A DNA stretch of 64,000 nucleotides from a bacterium (GCA_030425045.1 JAUHVL010000002.1:124001-188000); one strand, 5' to 3'; counted from the stretch's first letter, positions 18,342 to 27,772 are shown. Notes: generated by a model from the letters alone, not told the origin. A program made the numbers and translations.

Positions 18342-19931
18342 TTATTTTCCGCTTTTGCCATAGTTTGGAAGAACACGTGCACTAGGATCAGAGACATCAC
18401 AGTTCTCCCATTCTTTGTTTGGCATCCAGAAGTCGTCAATTAATTCTGCCTTTCCTTCAAAGTGCGACTCAAAGATTTCACGATACATTAAAGACTCTTT
18501 GGTAAAAGGTATGCCGTGTTTATATTCACTTGATTTATTAGAAAAATCTTCATCAGTATATGTTTGTTCAGCAAACTCTTTTAACCAATCAACCATCGAG
18601 TGGCCGACAGCATCTGAAAAGGCAGCCTTCTCACGATAAAGGATATCAGGGGGCAGATATTCTTTACCGTTGAAGGCCTTTCGTAATAAGTATTTTCCTA
18701 TCCCTGTGGTATTCATTTTTATCTTTGGATCGATAGACATGACATAAGAAACAAAGTCTCTGTCACTAAAAGGAACTCTCGCTTCGAGAGAGTTTGCACT
18801 TATACAACGATCTGCTCTTAAAACATCGTATTGGTATAATTCCTTAACTCTTTTAATTGCTTCTTTTTGAAACTCTTCAGCAGAGGGAGCAAAGTCCGTA
18901 TATTTATAACCAAAAATTTCATCAGAAACTTCACCGGTCAAAAGTGCTTTGACATCCGTTTCTTCGGCAATATATTTACAAATTAAATACATACCAAGCG
19001 AGGCCCTAATTGTTGTTATATCCCAAGTTTCGAGGTGATAAATAAGATCACTTAAGGTTTCAAAAACTTGCTCTTTCGTAAAAAGATATTCATGGTGATC
19101 TGTTTTTAAATAGTCAGCGACAACTTTAGCGTACTTGGTGTCGATCGGATTATCGGTAATTCCTACTGAAAATGTTTTAATCGGCTTATCAGACAGTCTA
19201 GCAGCGATTGCACAAACCAAACTGGAATCTAGCCCGCCACTGAGTAAAAAACCAAGAGGTGCATCGGAATCTAACCTTTTTTTAACGGCATCAACTAATC
19301 TTGAATGTATTCCATCAAGAATTTCCTCTTCTGTTCTATCTTTTACAACCTCAGTTTTTCCATAATCGAGATAACAGATAAATTCTCCCTTTTCATAATA
19401 ATGACCTGGAGGAAAAGGACGTATCTCACGACAAAAATCTAAAAGAGCCTTCACTTCGGAAGCAAAACAAATTTTTCCACCATCAGTGTATCCATAAAAT
19501 AAGGGACGTATCCCCATGGGGTCTCTCGCCGCAATGAACTCTTTCGTTTTACGATCAAAAAAACAAAGCGCAAACTCACCATCAACCAGTTCACATAATT
19601 TTCTTATTCCATATTCACGGTAAAGCGGGACCAAAACTTCGCAATCTGATTGAGATACAAAGTTATAACGATCAAAATAATCTGTTTTAATCCGGCGGTG
19701 ATTATAAATTTCACCATTACAAACCAAATCGACATACTGGTCATCGCTTGAAAAGGGCTGATCTCCAGCGTGTGTTAAATCCATAATCGCCAGTCGTTGA
19801 AAGCCCATTTTACCGTACTGCTCACACTCTAGAGTTTTGGTGTCATCTGGCCCTCGATGAGCAATTTTATCTAATGCCTGCTCAAATAACTCTTCTTTTG
19901 ACGATCCTGTAATAATAAGAAATCCACACAT
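18342..19931 (-). CDS. asnB: Asparagine synthetase (glutamine-hydrolysing)
   Basis: The protein begins MCGF, giving the N-terminal Cys nucleophile of a class II glutaminase after Met removal. QRLAIMD (45-51), CNGEIYN (71-77) and RDPMGIRPLFY (136-146) complete that domain. The synthetase half has the ATP-binding SGGLDSS (231-237) and GEVSDEIFGYKY. It converts aspartate, glutamine and ATP to asparagine and glutamate. Length is 529 aa, slightly shorter than E. coli AsnB. GGAGGGG precedes the ATG. A divergent AsnC/Lrp regulator suggests specific control. Confidence 0.95.
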   Translation of the reverse strand: MCGFLIITGSSKEELFEQALDKIAHRGPDDTKTLECEQYGKMGFQRLAIMDLTHAGDQPFSSDDQYVDLVCNGEIYNHRRIKTDYFDRYNFVSQSDCEVLVPLYREYGIRKLCELVDGEFALCFFDRKTKEFIAARDPMGIRPLFYGYTDGGKICFASEVKALLDFCREIRPFPPGHYYEKGEFICYLDYGKTEVVKDRTEEEILDGIHSRLVDAVKKRLDSDAPLGFLLSGGLDSSLVCAIAARLSDKPIKTFSVGITDNPIDTKYAKVVADYLKTDHHEYLFTKEQVFETLSDLIYHLETWDITTIRASLGMYLICKYIAEETDVKALLTGEVSDEIFGYKYTDFAPSAEEFQKEAIKRVKELYQYDVLRADRCISANSLEARVPFSDRDFVSYVMSIDPKIKMNTTGIGKYLLRKAFNGKEYLPPDILYREKAAFSDAVGHSMVDWLKEFAEQTYTDEDFSNKSSEYKHGIPFTKESLMYREIFESHFEGKAELIDDFWMPNKEWENCDVSDPSARVLPNYGKSGK

Positions 19932-20066
19932 AGCCCCTCCAAAGTGCTGATCTACTACTATTATTCGTCTTTTTTTAATATTTTCTCAATATCTAACCTC
20001 ATAAAGCATCAATTATTTACCAAAAGAGCCATTTAGGCATTAAAATATCAAAAAAGGATGACTTTT

Positions 20067-20531
20067 ATGGATGAAAACTACCAAATTGATAGCACTGACA
20101 AACAAATATTACGCCTACTTCAAGAGGATGCCAGAAGACCATTTCTCGATGTAGCGAGAAAAATAAAGGTTTCAGGTGGCACGATTCATCAAAGAATAGA
20201 GAAGCTCAAAGAGGCCGGAATTATCACTGGTAGTAAAATTACAGTCGATTATAAGAAGCTGGGAAAAAACGTTACCGTACTTTTAGGTATTCACCTTAAA
20301 AACGCTAAAGACATTAAACTCGTGATCAAAAAACTGAATCTTCTCGACGAGGTTATTGAAGCTTATTATACCACTGGAAATTACGCTCTCATTATTAAGA
20401 TACTCATGGAAGACATCGATGACTTTCATGACTTCTTAGTCAATAAACTTCAAAAAATTGATGAAATTCAATCTACGGAATCATTTATTTGTTTAAAGCA
20501 AGTGATTAAAAAAGATATTGTCTTTAAATAA
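20067..20531 (+). CDS. AsnC/Lrp family transcriptional regulator
   Basis: I choose ATG 20067 over ATG 20058, because AAGG sits right against the first but 9 bases from the second. The N-terminal helix-turn-helix (DKQILRLLQEDARRPFLDVARKIKVSGGTIHQRIEKLKEAG, too long to quote as a unit) and the C-terminal ligand-sensing RAM domain (GIHLKN, EVIEAYYTTGNYALIIKI) are standard. Family members bind amino acids such as leucine or asparagine and control amino-acid genes. Lying head-to-head with asnB it matches the logic of E. coli asnC-asnA, so asparagine-responsive control is a reasonable inference. Confidence 0.92.
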   Translation: MDENYQIDSTDKQILRLLQEDARRPFLDVARKIKVSGGTIHQRIEKLKEAGIITGSKITVDYKKLGKNVTVLLGIHLKNAKDIKLVIKKLNLLDEVIEAYYTTGNYALIIKILMEDIDDFHDFLVNKLQKIDEIQSTESFICLKQVIKKDIVFK

Positions 20532-20560
20532 AAAAGGGATGAGCACAGGCCCATCCCTAA
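20530..20560 (-). terminator. Intrinsic terminator between convergent genes
   Basis: AGGGATG (20535-20541) pairs with CATCCCT (20552-20558). Read on the minus strand the hairpin is followed by TTTTTTA, so it mainly ends the DUF1501 transcript; on the plus strand the downstream tract is only AAATTATATT. Confidence 0.8.
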
Positions 20561-20570
20561 ATTATATTAT

Positions 20571-21842
20571 TTAAGAAAGAAATGGAATTCGGTCACTTTT
20601 ACCGAATTTAAAATTAGCATCATTACCAAAGACCGCTTTAAGTGCATCATTACTCAGTCTAAATCTCATTTTAAAAACTTCTGCGTAGAGATTTCTTACA
20701 TCGTAGAAAACACCGAGGTTTGATCTGGGGTTTGTTTCTGTTGCAGCAAGTTTACTTTTGAGATCGTCAACATAAGATCTCTTTTTATAAACTTTTCCAC
20801 CTTTTACTTTTCCACCAAGAACATAAGCGATCCCACCACGGCCATGGTCACAACCAAGAGAACCGTTCTCACCGACACGTCTACCAAACTCACTGTGGAC
20901 AATAATAGTCGTGTTATTCCACTGACCACTTGCTTTTAGATCATTTGTTAAGAGTAAGAGATCATCAAAGAGTTTATCCACTAGTGAGACAAACTGACTT
21001 TTTAGGTCTCGGTGATGATCCCAACCACCAACACTGATGGTATAAATACCGTTATTACCACCAGAGATCATCTCAGATAAGAGTCCTAAGTTTTTATTTT
21101 GATATTTAGTTCTTAAGTTTAACTTTCTAATAGTACTAAATACTTCTTCAGACCTATTGGCATGCTGGTTAGCAATTTTAGAAACTTTACTTTTTGTTCC
21201 TTTTCCAAAGAAAGATCTTAAAAATTCTGATTTTGTAATCCCATTTTTCTGTCTTCCCGTTTTTTGGATATTTCCAAGGTTCCACTTATCTGTAAACTGC
21301 ATTACATACTGATCTGATCTCAAACTTCTTGGGACTTTACTTTCTAGCGCAAACATATTGGAAAGGTTAGCGATTTCACAAAACCTTCCTAAAAACCCTT
21401 TTGGAGTCAGAGTTCTAGAGTGTCCACTTTCGATATAGTCCATTTGAGCAAAATGAGAGGTCGTCTCGTTTAAACCTCCCACACCATGAACAATGGCCAT
21501 ATCTTTAGACGTAAATAAGTCTGTTACACTACTTGATACTTCTCTATTGAGACCAAAAAATGAATCCCCAATATTTTTCATACCATAAGAAATATTCGGT
21601 CTTTTCTTATCGTAGTTTTTCTTTGCTGTGCCACCAAGAGGAGCACACATTGAAAGAGCATCATGTCCCCCTCTTAAAAAGATCGTTATGACATTTTGAT
21701 TTGATCCAGGAATCACCGATCTCGCAAAAGCATCTCCGATCATCAGGTTACTACTCATTAGAGCGAGAGCTCCACTTCCTGAGTATTTTAAAAGGTCTCT
21801 TCTATTTATGTTCTTTTTTTCTTCGTTCTTTTTCGTTTTCAT
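20571..21842 (-). CDS. DUF1501 family protein with Tat signal
   Basis: I start at ATG 21842, six bases after GGAG; a TTG four codons upstream overlaps that site. A twin-arginine signal (NRRDLLKYSGSGALALMSS) ends near DAFA. The body has family blocks such as FLRGGHDALSMCAP, GVGGLNETTSHFAQMDYIESG, WDHHRDL and HSEFGRRVGENGSLGCDHGRGG, related to sulfatase/alkaline-phosphatase-like folds. DUF1501 proteins are exported and nearly always follow a DUF1800 gene, as here. The substrate is unknown. The gap to the DUF1800 gene is 26 bases. Confidence 0.9.
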   Translation of the reverse strand: MKTKKNEEKKNINRRDLLKYSGSGALALMSSNLMIGDAFARSVIPGSNQNVITIFLRGGHDALSMCAPLGGTAKKNYDKKRPNISYGMKNIGDSFFGLNREVSSSVTDLFTSKDMAIVHGVGGLNETTSHFAQMDYIESGHSRTLTPKGFLGRFCEIANLSNMFALESKVPRSLRSDQYVMQFTDKWNLGNIQKTGRQKNGITKSEFLRSFFGKGTKSKVSKIANQHANRSEEVFSTIRKLNLRTKYQNKNLGLLSEMISGGNNGIYTISVGGWDHHRDLKSQFVSLVDKLFDDLLLLTNDLKASGQWNNTTIIVHSEFGRRVGENGSLGCDHGRGGIAYVLGGKVKGGKVYKKRSYVDDLKSKLAATETNPRSNLGVFYDVRNLYAEVFKMRFRLSNDALKAVFGNDANFKFGKSDRIPFLS

Positions 21843-21868
21843 ATTCAACTCCAAGTTCTACTCGGTTT

Positions 21869-23605
21869 CTATTTTCTTAAAAATGCACCTGAACTAACGG
21901 CCCTTAACAGTGTTGATTTCACATAATCAACTTCACCATCTAACATATCAGGCTTATCAAATTTTTCTATCATTGGTTCTCTTAAAACATAGACCGTATG
22001 AGGATAAAAAACTGGTGCTACTTGATACATAACTGTATTGTATGCAGCAGCCTTACCTCTTTTCTTTTTTACATCAGCAATATGTCGATTTAAATTTTTA
22101 TACCAAAGACTTTTTGCTGGAGAAAAAGGAGACCCATGGCTAAGAACCAAGCGGTTATAATGCCTCTCCATATTTTTATTTACTTTATCGATTCGACTAG
22201 CAATAAATGTCGAAGAGTGTAAAATAGAAGAGTCATACTTTATACCAGTCGGTTCAGCTACATTATACAAGTCTTCACCCAATTGCTCGACAGATGTCAC
22301 AATACGAGAGGCTTGTGTATGAAGATCATCATTAGAAAATCTTCTTGTATTTAAATGTCCACCCATTGCTCTAATCGAAGAGATTACTGCTTCAAATGGT
22401 GTCTTATTACCTCTTAACATATAGTCTCTCGACCAGAAGAACTCACTATTAATATAACTTGTATACATAGCTTTTAGATTTCCTCTTTTACCATAAGCTT
22501 TAGCACATTTTGTTACGTTCTCTACACCAGGGTGAAACCCAAAGATGGCCTTACCTAATTTACGACAGATATGTCTTTTGGTTCTCCAATGACCAGATAA
22601 AAGGTTTAGGAAACGTAAGCTTTCATTATAACCTTCACCAATGACAACTTTACGACCAAACATTTTAGGGAAGTATTTTTTCCCAGGCTCATGAAGTTCG
22701 GGCTTAAACTTGAAGCCTCCACTTTTCCAATCGATATTAAAACCAGTTAACACCTTTGTTGCTTCTAATACTTCATCATATTTATGTCTATCACCAACAT
22801 AATAAGCATAGACAGGGTTTCCTTTGTCATCATAACGAAGAACAGGACCTGTTCCTAAAGTATGAAGTTCAACAATTTCACGTCCATAGTTCTCATTGAG
22901 GTTACTAACAACAACACCTTTCTTTTTGATTTCTTTGGTGTTTTTCACATTATCAAGGTAAACCATCATCCCTGGATGAGTAGCGGTTTTCTTTAACATA
23001 TCTGCAAAAGTTCCACACATGCTTCTTCTTAGAGTTCCAAGGTAGTTTGTGTTATAAGGCCTCGCTTTTTGACCTTGGATATTAAAGTGGTTAAACCAAA
23101 ACTCTAAAAGTTGTCCTGTAACATTGTAGTTTTGAACATTGATCGCATCGATTACTTTTCTTTTCTTTAAAGTATTTCTAAAAATACTTGTGACCTGAAC
23201 TTTTCTTAATCCATGAGCATCAGACATTTCATCACGATAAGCCTTTATTTCTGTATTTGACTTACCAAATGGATTGATTCCAAGTCCATTTCTGTGGATA
23301 ACAGCCAATCTTCCTGCGTTTAAAAACTTTTCACTTTCCATACGCTTAAAAGACTTTCTTAACTCATCGGCCATCATCTTTACGGCAACTCTTTTGCCGT
23401 ATCTTCTTTCAATAAGGCTAATCATATTTGTATTCAACCAACTATTTGCTTGAACACCATACCCTAACCTGTTCATACTCATCATTAATAGTGCCGCCGA
23501 ACCTGCTTTAGACTTCATCATATGGCCTTCAATGCCCCTTAAGTCTGCACAAGAGAAACTATTAAATGAAAAAATTAATAATATTGGAATAAGTAGCTTT
23601 TTCAT
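21869..23605 (-). CDS. DUF1800 family secreted protein
   Basis: A signal peptide ending FSC is followed by the family opening with NRLGYGVQ (about 45-52) and later blocks with GQLLEFWFNHFNI, NENYGREIVELHTLG and the C-terminal region LLSGHWRTKRHICRKL. The 578-aa length is normal. DUF1800 and DUF1501 occur as a pair in many Gram-negative bacteria; their joint role outside the cytoplasm is not established. It is the middle gene of a three-gene operon. The signal peptide is Sec-type while its partner is Tat-type. Confidence 0.88.
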   Translation of the reverse strand: MKKLLIPILLIFSFNSFSCADLRGIEGHMMKSKAGSAALLMMSMNRLGYGVQANSWLNTNMISLIERRYGKRVAVKMMADELRKSFKRMESEKFLNAGRLAVIHRNGLGINPFGKSNTEIKAYRDEMSDAHGLRKVQVTSIFRNTLKKRKVIDAINVQNYNVTGQLLEFWFNHFNIQGQKARPYNTNYLGTLRRSMCGTFADMLKKTATHPGMMVYLDNVKNTKEIKKKGVVVSNLNENYGREIVELHTLGTGPVLRYDDKGNPVYAYYVGDRHKYDEVLEATKVLTGFNIDWKSGGFKFKPELHEPGKKYFPKMFGRKVVIGEGYNESLRFLNLLSGHWRTKRHICRKLGKAIFGFHPGVENVTKCAKAYGKRGNLKAMYTSYINSEFFWSRDYMLRGNKTPFEAVISSIRAMGGHLNTRRFSNDDLHTQASRIVTSVEQLGEDLYNVAEPTGIKYDSSILHSSTFIASRIDKVNKNMERHYNRLVLSHGSPFSPAKSLWYKNLNRHIADVKKKRGKAAAYNTVMYQVAPVFYPHTVYVLREPMIEKFDKPDMLDGEVDYVKSTLLRAVSSGAFLRK

Positions 23606-23629
23606 TATAAACCCCGCTTTTAATTGACG

Positions 23630-24079
23630 TTATTCTTTCCAATTCAACTGTTCAGTTGAATCACGATCTTCTAACGCCTGCACTCCATCTAGTTGTTCTT
23701 GAACAACAACTTCTTCATTTGTATTATATTGATCTGAATTGAAATTATTATTGTCTGCCAAAACGATCTCTGGCTCATTCATGTCGTATCCTTCATCTTC
23801 GGGATACAACTCTGCAATTTTCTCTTTAAGAATTCTTACCTTCTCATCATCTGAAAGGTTCGCGTGCTTTTCAGCATTGGCCTCAATAAAACTCTCAAGT
23901 TTTTTATTGGCCGAAGCTTGAAGTCCGTCATGTGCACTGACTTCATCTAGAGAAATTTCTTTTCTTTGTTCTGATTCTGTATGAGCAGTGGTGGCAACCT
24001 TATCACTTGAAAAGTAATATAGAGAAAAGGCACCGACTGACATGATTCCAAAAATGGCAAATTTTACTTTGTGAGACAT
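23630..24079 (-). CDS. Small membrane-anchored acidic protein, first gene of the DUF1800-DUF1501 operon
   Basis: The 149-aa protein has one N-terminal membrane segment (about 7-25, KFAIFGIMSVGAFSLYYF) and a strongly acidic, Asn/Glu-rich tail with no obvious fold. GGGGGGA precedes the ATG. It lies 24 bases upstream of the DUF1800 gene on the same strand. It is not a known member of the DUF1800-DUF1501 pair and may be a lineage-specific accessory or anchor. Function unknown. Confidence 0.7.
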   Translation of the reverse strand: MSHKVKFAIFGIMSVGAFSLYYFSSDKVATTAHTESEQRKEISLDEVSAHDGLQASANKKLESFIEANAEKHANLSDDEKVRILKEKIAELYPEDEGYDMNEPEIVLADNNNFNSDQYNTNEEVVVQEQLDGVQALEDRDSTEQLNWKE

Positions 24080-24591
24080 GATATCTCCCCCCTTACGTTC
24101 AACTTAATTTTAGAGTAGCACTGATTTTAAGGGTTAATGATACATTCCGGAAATGTGTCAACAAGGTTCAATGATATTGAGAGGTTATCTCAGCCAAGCA
24201 AAGTTTATTGTTCAAAAAAAGCGTCCACAATTATGGTCAGCTCTTTTAGTTTCAAAGAGTTAGTCTTGTAAATTTTTTTAACTGAAGTACTTAAATGGAT
24301 ATGTTTCATTTTTGAAATATAGACTATTTTTGATAATCCTAAAAAAACGTCCTTGCTTTTGGATATTTAAAATGCTCCCATCATGGTCACACCCACTTCG
24401 TGGGCAAGTTTTAAACACCCCTTATTTTAAAAAAGTAGATGACCAATACTTGCCCGAAGGGTCGGGGCAGGATGACTCGATATTGGTTATCACAAAACAT
24501 GGAAGTTTTAATTTAGTTTTTGTAAGTAATTGGAACTTTGTAAATGATACGAGTTTACGTTCATAACTTATCTCCAATTAAAGGGATCAGT
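24080..24591. other. Gene-free gap of 512 bases
   Basis: The right part holds copy B of the inverted-repeat element (24341-24510). The left part (24080-24340) is AT-rich, contains the promoter region of the small membrane protein gene and has no supportable gene. A frame at 24312-24566 runs through the repeat and is rejected. No terminator with a T-tract is visible after argH. Confidence 0.6.
24341..24510 (-). repeat. Intergenic element with terminal inverted repeats, copy B
   Basis: Read on the minus strand this element repeats copy A (2988-3170) block by block: AAAACTTCCATGTTTTGTGA, ACCAATATC, CCGACCCTTCGGGCAAGTAT, TGGTCATC, GCCCACGAAGTGGGTGTGAC, CATGATGGGAGCATT and the closing inverted end. 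The AT-rich filler between the two halves has diverged, while stems are kept: CCCAC-loop-GTGGG has loop GCA in copy A and GAA here. It sits just after the argH stop, as copy A sits after convergent gene ends. Confidence 0.75.
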
Positions 24592-25902
24592 TTATAAATT
24601 TTTAATTTGAGCTTTTAAGGCCGCGAGAGCGGTTCCTCCACCACTTTGGCGTGACTCTACAGAGGAATGAAAGGTTAAATGTTCTGGCCATTGCTCGAGC
24701 TCATGGACCTGAACACCCTTGGCTTCAGCTTTGTCTACAAGCTCTTTTGTTTGCAGATAAGCATCTCTAAACTCACCATTATTCTGACTCGCCTTATGAT
24801 TAGCAAATTCAGTCGCTAGGATATGACCTTTCTCAAGCATTTTTCCCGCAGCTTCTTTAGATACCTCCAACTCTAAAATGAAAGGAGTTAAAAGCTCTAA
24901 ACTTTGTGTGATTTCATTAAAAGATTTCACAAAGGTTCTTTTTAGTTCATGCAAATCGGAACCATAACTGGGGATCACTTGAGATACAAGCTGAGTCGCT
25001 TCTGCTGAACTCGCCATAATTCTGGCCATCTTCGCTCTGGTGATCTCTATGGTGTCGGGATTTCTTTTATTGGGCATGATCGAGCTACCCGTGGTCCAAT
25101 TTTTCGGAAGTTTTAATAGTCCTACCGATGAAGATGAGTAATAGATGATTTCGTTACAGAGTCGGCTTAAATGAGCTGCCAATGTAGAAAAACTCGCTAA
25201 CGTCTCCAAAATAAAATCTCTATTTCCAACGGCATCGTAACTATTTTTTAAAGACGATTCAAAGCCTAAATTAGTCGCCAAACGATCTAAGTTTAAATTT
25301 AAATGAGTGCCAGAAAATGCCGCTGCTCCAAGCGGTAAACTCTCTAAGCATTCATCAAGAGCATGAGATAAACGCTTTTGATCTCTCTTGAAAGCTTGTA
25401 AGTGGGCCAGCACCGTATGTGAATAACGAACAGGTTGACCAGATTGCAAATGAGTCATTCCTGGAATGATCAAGTCGAGATTATTTTCCGCTAATTTAAG
25501 TAAGGCCTTCTCACTTTGAGATAATTTGCTCTTCACCTTTACTATACAGTTTTTGACAAAGAGCCGTTGAGTTGTCGCGACCAAATCATTTCGTGATCTT
25601 CCTAGGTGAACCTTTTTACCAAGATCTCCAAGTTTTTCGGTTAACGCTCTTTCGATATTCATATGAATATCTTCATCTTCAATACTCCAAGCAAACTGCT
25701 CTTTTTCTATTTCTTGCTTTATATCTTCTAGACCACTTAAAAGTTTTTCTGATTCATCGTATGAAAGGTATTCACTTTCACAAAGTTCAATCACCCACTT
25801 TTTTTGAACCTCAATCTCTTCAGCGTACATGAGAACGTCGACATCGAGTCCTTGGGTAAATGAGGTGAGAAGAGAGCTCGCCTTTCCTCCGAGAACCTTC
25901 AC
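24592..25902 (-). CDS. argH: Argininosuccinate lyase
   Basis: The 436-aa protein has the fumarase/aspartase-superfamily signature GSSIMPNKRNPD (272-283), GRSRNDLVATTQRL (101-114) and TH in GMTHLQ (148-153). It cleaves argininosuccinate to arginine and fumarate, the last step of arginine synthesis. The GTG start at 25902 overlaps the argG stop by 4 bases (GTGA), which implies coupled translation. Length is slightly shorter than the usual ~460 residues. Confidence 0.95.
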   Translation of the reverse strand: MKVLGGKASSLLTSFTQGLDVDVLMYAEEIEVQKKWVIELCESEYLSYDESEKLLSGLEDIKQEIEKEQFAWSIEDEDIHMNIERALTEKLGDLGKKVHLGRSRNDLVATTQRLFVKNCIVKVKSKLSQSEKALLKLAENNLDLIIPGMTHLQSGQPVRYSHTVLAHLQAFKRDQKRLSHALDECLESLPLGAAAFSGTHLNLNLDRLATNLGFESSLKNSYDAVGNRDFILETLASFSTLAAHLSRLCNEIIYYSSSSVGLLKLPKNWTTGSSIMPNKRNPDTIEITRAKMARIMASSAEATQLVSQVIPSYGSDLHELKRTFVKSFNEITQSLELLTPFILELEVSKEAAGKMLEKGHILATEFANHKASQNNGEFRDAYLQTKELVDKAEAKGVQVHELEQWPEHLTFHSSVESRQSGGGTALAALKAQIKNL

Positions 25903-27074
25903 TTAACTTTACCTTCATTGATATATTGTAGATTTCTTGTTTTACAAAAACCTATGGCACTTTTATTAATACCAAACTCGTCTTCTTCAAAACTAACAAG
26001 ACTTTTTGAATAAAGACTTTTTTCGCTTTTACGAGAGAGAACTTTCATAAAAGAAGGGCCAAACTCTAAACTAACAGTTCCCTCTAAATTTTGAGCGGCA
26101 GAATTAAAAAAGGCATCTAGAGATGTTCTTGCCGTTGAGAACCATGCTCCTTCATAAACAAGTTCTGCGTATTCAATGCTCATCATTTGAGCAAGCTTCG
26201 TTGTTTTATGACTCCAACAAATCTCTTTTAATTTTTTCAAAGCGAAGGCCAAAACCGTTCCCCCGGGAGTGTGGTAGACGCCGCGACTTTTAATTCCGTT
26301 CACTCGCTCTTCGACAATATCAGCAATTCCAATATTGTATTGAATGCCATACTTGTTAAGCTCATCGAGAAGATCTTTTGCTCCATACTCCTCACCATTG
26401 AGAGCAAAGGGAATCCCCTTTTTAAAACTGAGTGTAATTTTTGAGGGCATCGTTTCTTCAATCTTATGATCTAAGATCTCATCATTATATGAAATCGCTA
26501 CATCCTCTAACTCTGCACCTTCTGTTGACTTATGAAAAATATTTTCATCAATACTATATCTTCCACCAGACTCTCCTTCATAAGGATAACCTTGAGCTTC
26601 TAAGTAATTTAAAAGTTCATTACGTCCTTTGAAGCTCCATTCTTTCCAAGGAGTAAGGATTTCTTTATCAGGATAGAGATAAGACCATGACTGCTCTAAA
26701 CGTAACTGATCATTTCCTTTCCCCGTTGCTCCGTGAACAAAAATATCAATATCATATTCCTCTGCAACTTTACCCATTTTTGAAGCAATCAGTGGACGAC
26801 CGATCGCTGTTCCAAGGAGGTACTCTCCTTCATAAAGCGCTCCACTTTTAATAACGTTAAAGACATAATCATTAACAAACTCTTCTCTAGCATCATCAAA
26901 AATAAATTTCTTCGCACCAAAGCTTAAGGCCCTTTTCTCTAACCATTCCTTATCTGGCATATTGCCCATGTCACAACAATAACAATAAACCTCGAGGTTC
27001 ATTTCTTTTTGTAACCAAACCAAAATGGCCGATGTATCTAGTCCACCTGAATACGCTAATAATGCTTTTTTCAT
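25899..27074 (-). CDS. argG: Argininosuccinate synthase
   Basis: I start at ATG 27074, which follows GGAGGAG and puts the PP-loop SGGLDTS at residues 9-15 as in the family. The product is about 391 aa with ATGKGNDQLRLE and later SRGVYHTPGGTVL, both conserved. It joins citrulline and aspartate with ATP to make argininosuccinate. It forms an operon with argH and faces argR across a region with ARG-box-like palindromes. argF and the carbamoyl-phosphate genes are not in the window. Confidence 0.95.
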   Translation of the reverse strand: MKKALLAYSGGLDTSAILVWLQKEMNLEVYCYCCDMGNMPDKEWLEKRALSFGAKKFIFDDAREEFVNDYVFNVIKSGALYEGEYLLGTAIGRPLIASKMGKVAEEYDIDIFVHGATGKGNDQLRLEQSWSYLYPDKEILTPWKEWSFKGRNELLNYLEAQGYPYEGESGGRYSIDENIFHKSTEGAELEDVAISYNDEILDHKIEETMPSKITLSFKKGIPFALNGEEYGAKDLLDELNKYGIQYNIGIADIVEERVNGIKSRGVYHTPGGTVLAFALKKLKEICWSHKTTKLAQMMSIEYAELVYEGAWFSTARTSLDAFFNSAAQNLEGTVSLEFGPSFMKVLSRKSEKSLYSKSLVSFEEDEFGINKSAIGFCKTRNLQYINEGKVK

Positions 27075-27133
27075 TTCTCCTCCGCTGTTGTTTGTAATAT
27101 GGCCTAGCCACTTATTTTCTTCAATCATTATTT

Positions 27134-27166
27134 TGCATATTATTCATTTTTGTGCATAATTATGCA
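27134..27166. promoter_or_regulatory. Pair of ARG-box-like operators between argG and argR
   Basis: TGCATATTATTCA (27134-27146) and TGCATAATTATGCA (27153-27166) match the AT-rich ARG-box palindrome pattern, with centres about 20 bp apart. Tandem ARG boxes with a similar spacing bind ArgR hexamers in other bacteria. They would control argGH and autoregulate argR. Confidence 0.7.
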
Positions 27167-27188
27167 TAACTATTCTTGAGGGATTTGT

Positions 27189-27647
27189 ATGGATTTAAAG
27201 ACGAAACGCAAAATGATCGAAGTTTTAAGAGGCACCATAGGCCATGGCTATAACGGTACACAAGAAGATCTAAGAGAGATCCTTATTAGTAAGGGCTTTG
27301 ACGTCACTCAATCGACCATATCCCGTGCCTTAAGAAAAATGGGCGCCATTAAAACAGCAGGGCCTGACGGAAGTAGTCGTTATGAGCTTTCCAAACAACA
27401 GCCCATGAGTGCCTATGGTGGAAATATCAACAACCTGGTTCTCTCCACCAAAGCAAATGAGGCCATGATTGTTTTAAAAACCACGCCGGGTGCCGCTATG
27501 TTTGTTGCTGGTTTTATTGATCACCGCTGTGGTGATTTTATCCTAGGAACAATTGCTGGAGATGACACTATCTTTTGCACTCCCGTCTCAACCAAAAAAA
27601 TTTCGACACACCTTAATAAAATTAAAGAATATATTTTAAATAATTAG
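27189..27647 (+). CDS. argR: Arginine repressor
   Basis: The 152-aa protein has the ArgR winged-helix domain with TQEDLREIL and DVTQSTISRALRKMG, and the C-terminal hexamerisation/arginine-binding domain with KTTPGAAMFVAGFID and ILGTIAGDDTIF. The GTIAGDDT motif carries the arginine-contacting Asp pair. The ATG follows TGAGGGA. It represses arginine synthesis when arginine is plentiful, here most simply through the sites between it and argG. Confidence 0.96.
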   Translation: MDLKTKRKMIEVLRGTIGHGYNGTQEDLREILISKGFDVTQSTISRALRKMGAIKTAGPDGSSRYELSKQQPMSAYGGNINNLVLSTKANEAMIVLKTTPGAAMFVAGFIDHRCGDFILGTIAGDDTIFCTPVSTKKISTHLNKIKEYILNN

Positions 27648-27772
27648 GAACTCATTGAATTTTCGTTCAACATTTTTTTGACAATACTTAACTTTTTAAA
27701 AGCTGAAATTCTCTCTTGAATTAGTGAATGGCCCCGGGTTTAATATTCCTCCACACATAACGGAGAGACAAT

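Noticed and set aside
24312-24566. 84-codon plus-strand frame inside the gap downstream of argH
   Set aside because: It runs through the inverted-repeat element, has no ribosome site and its sequence is explained by the repeat and hairpins.
27678-27706. Sigma-70 promoter for the orphan parB
   Set aside because: A perfect TTGACA is present but no acceptable -10 lies at 16-18 bp, so it is not listed as a feature.
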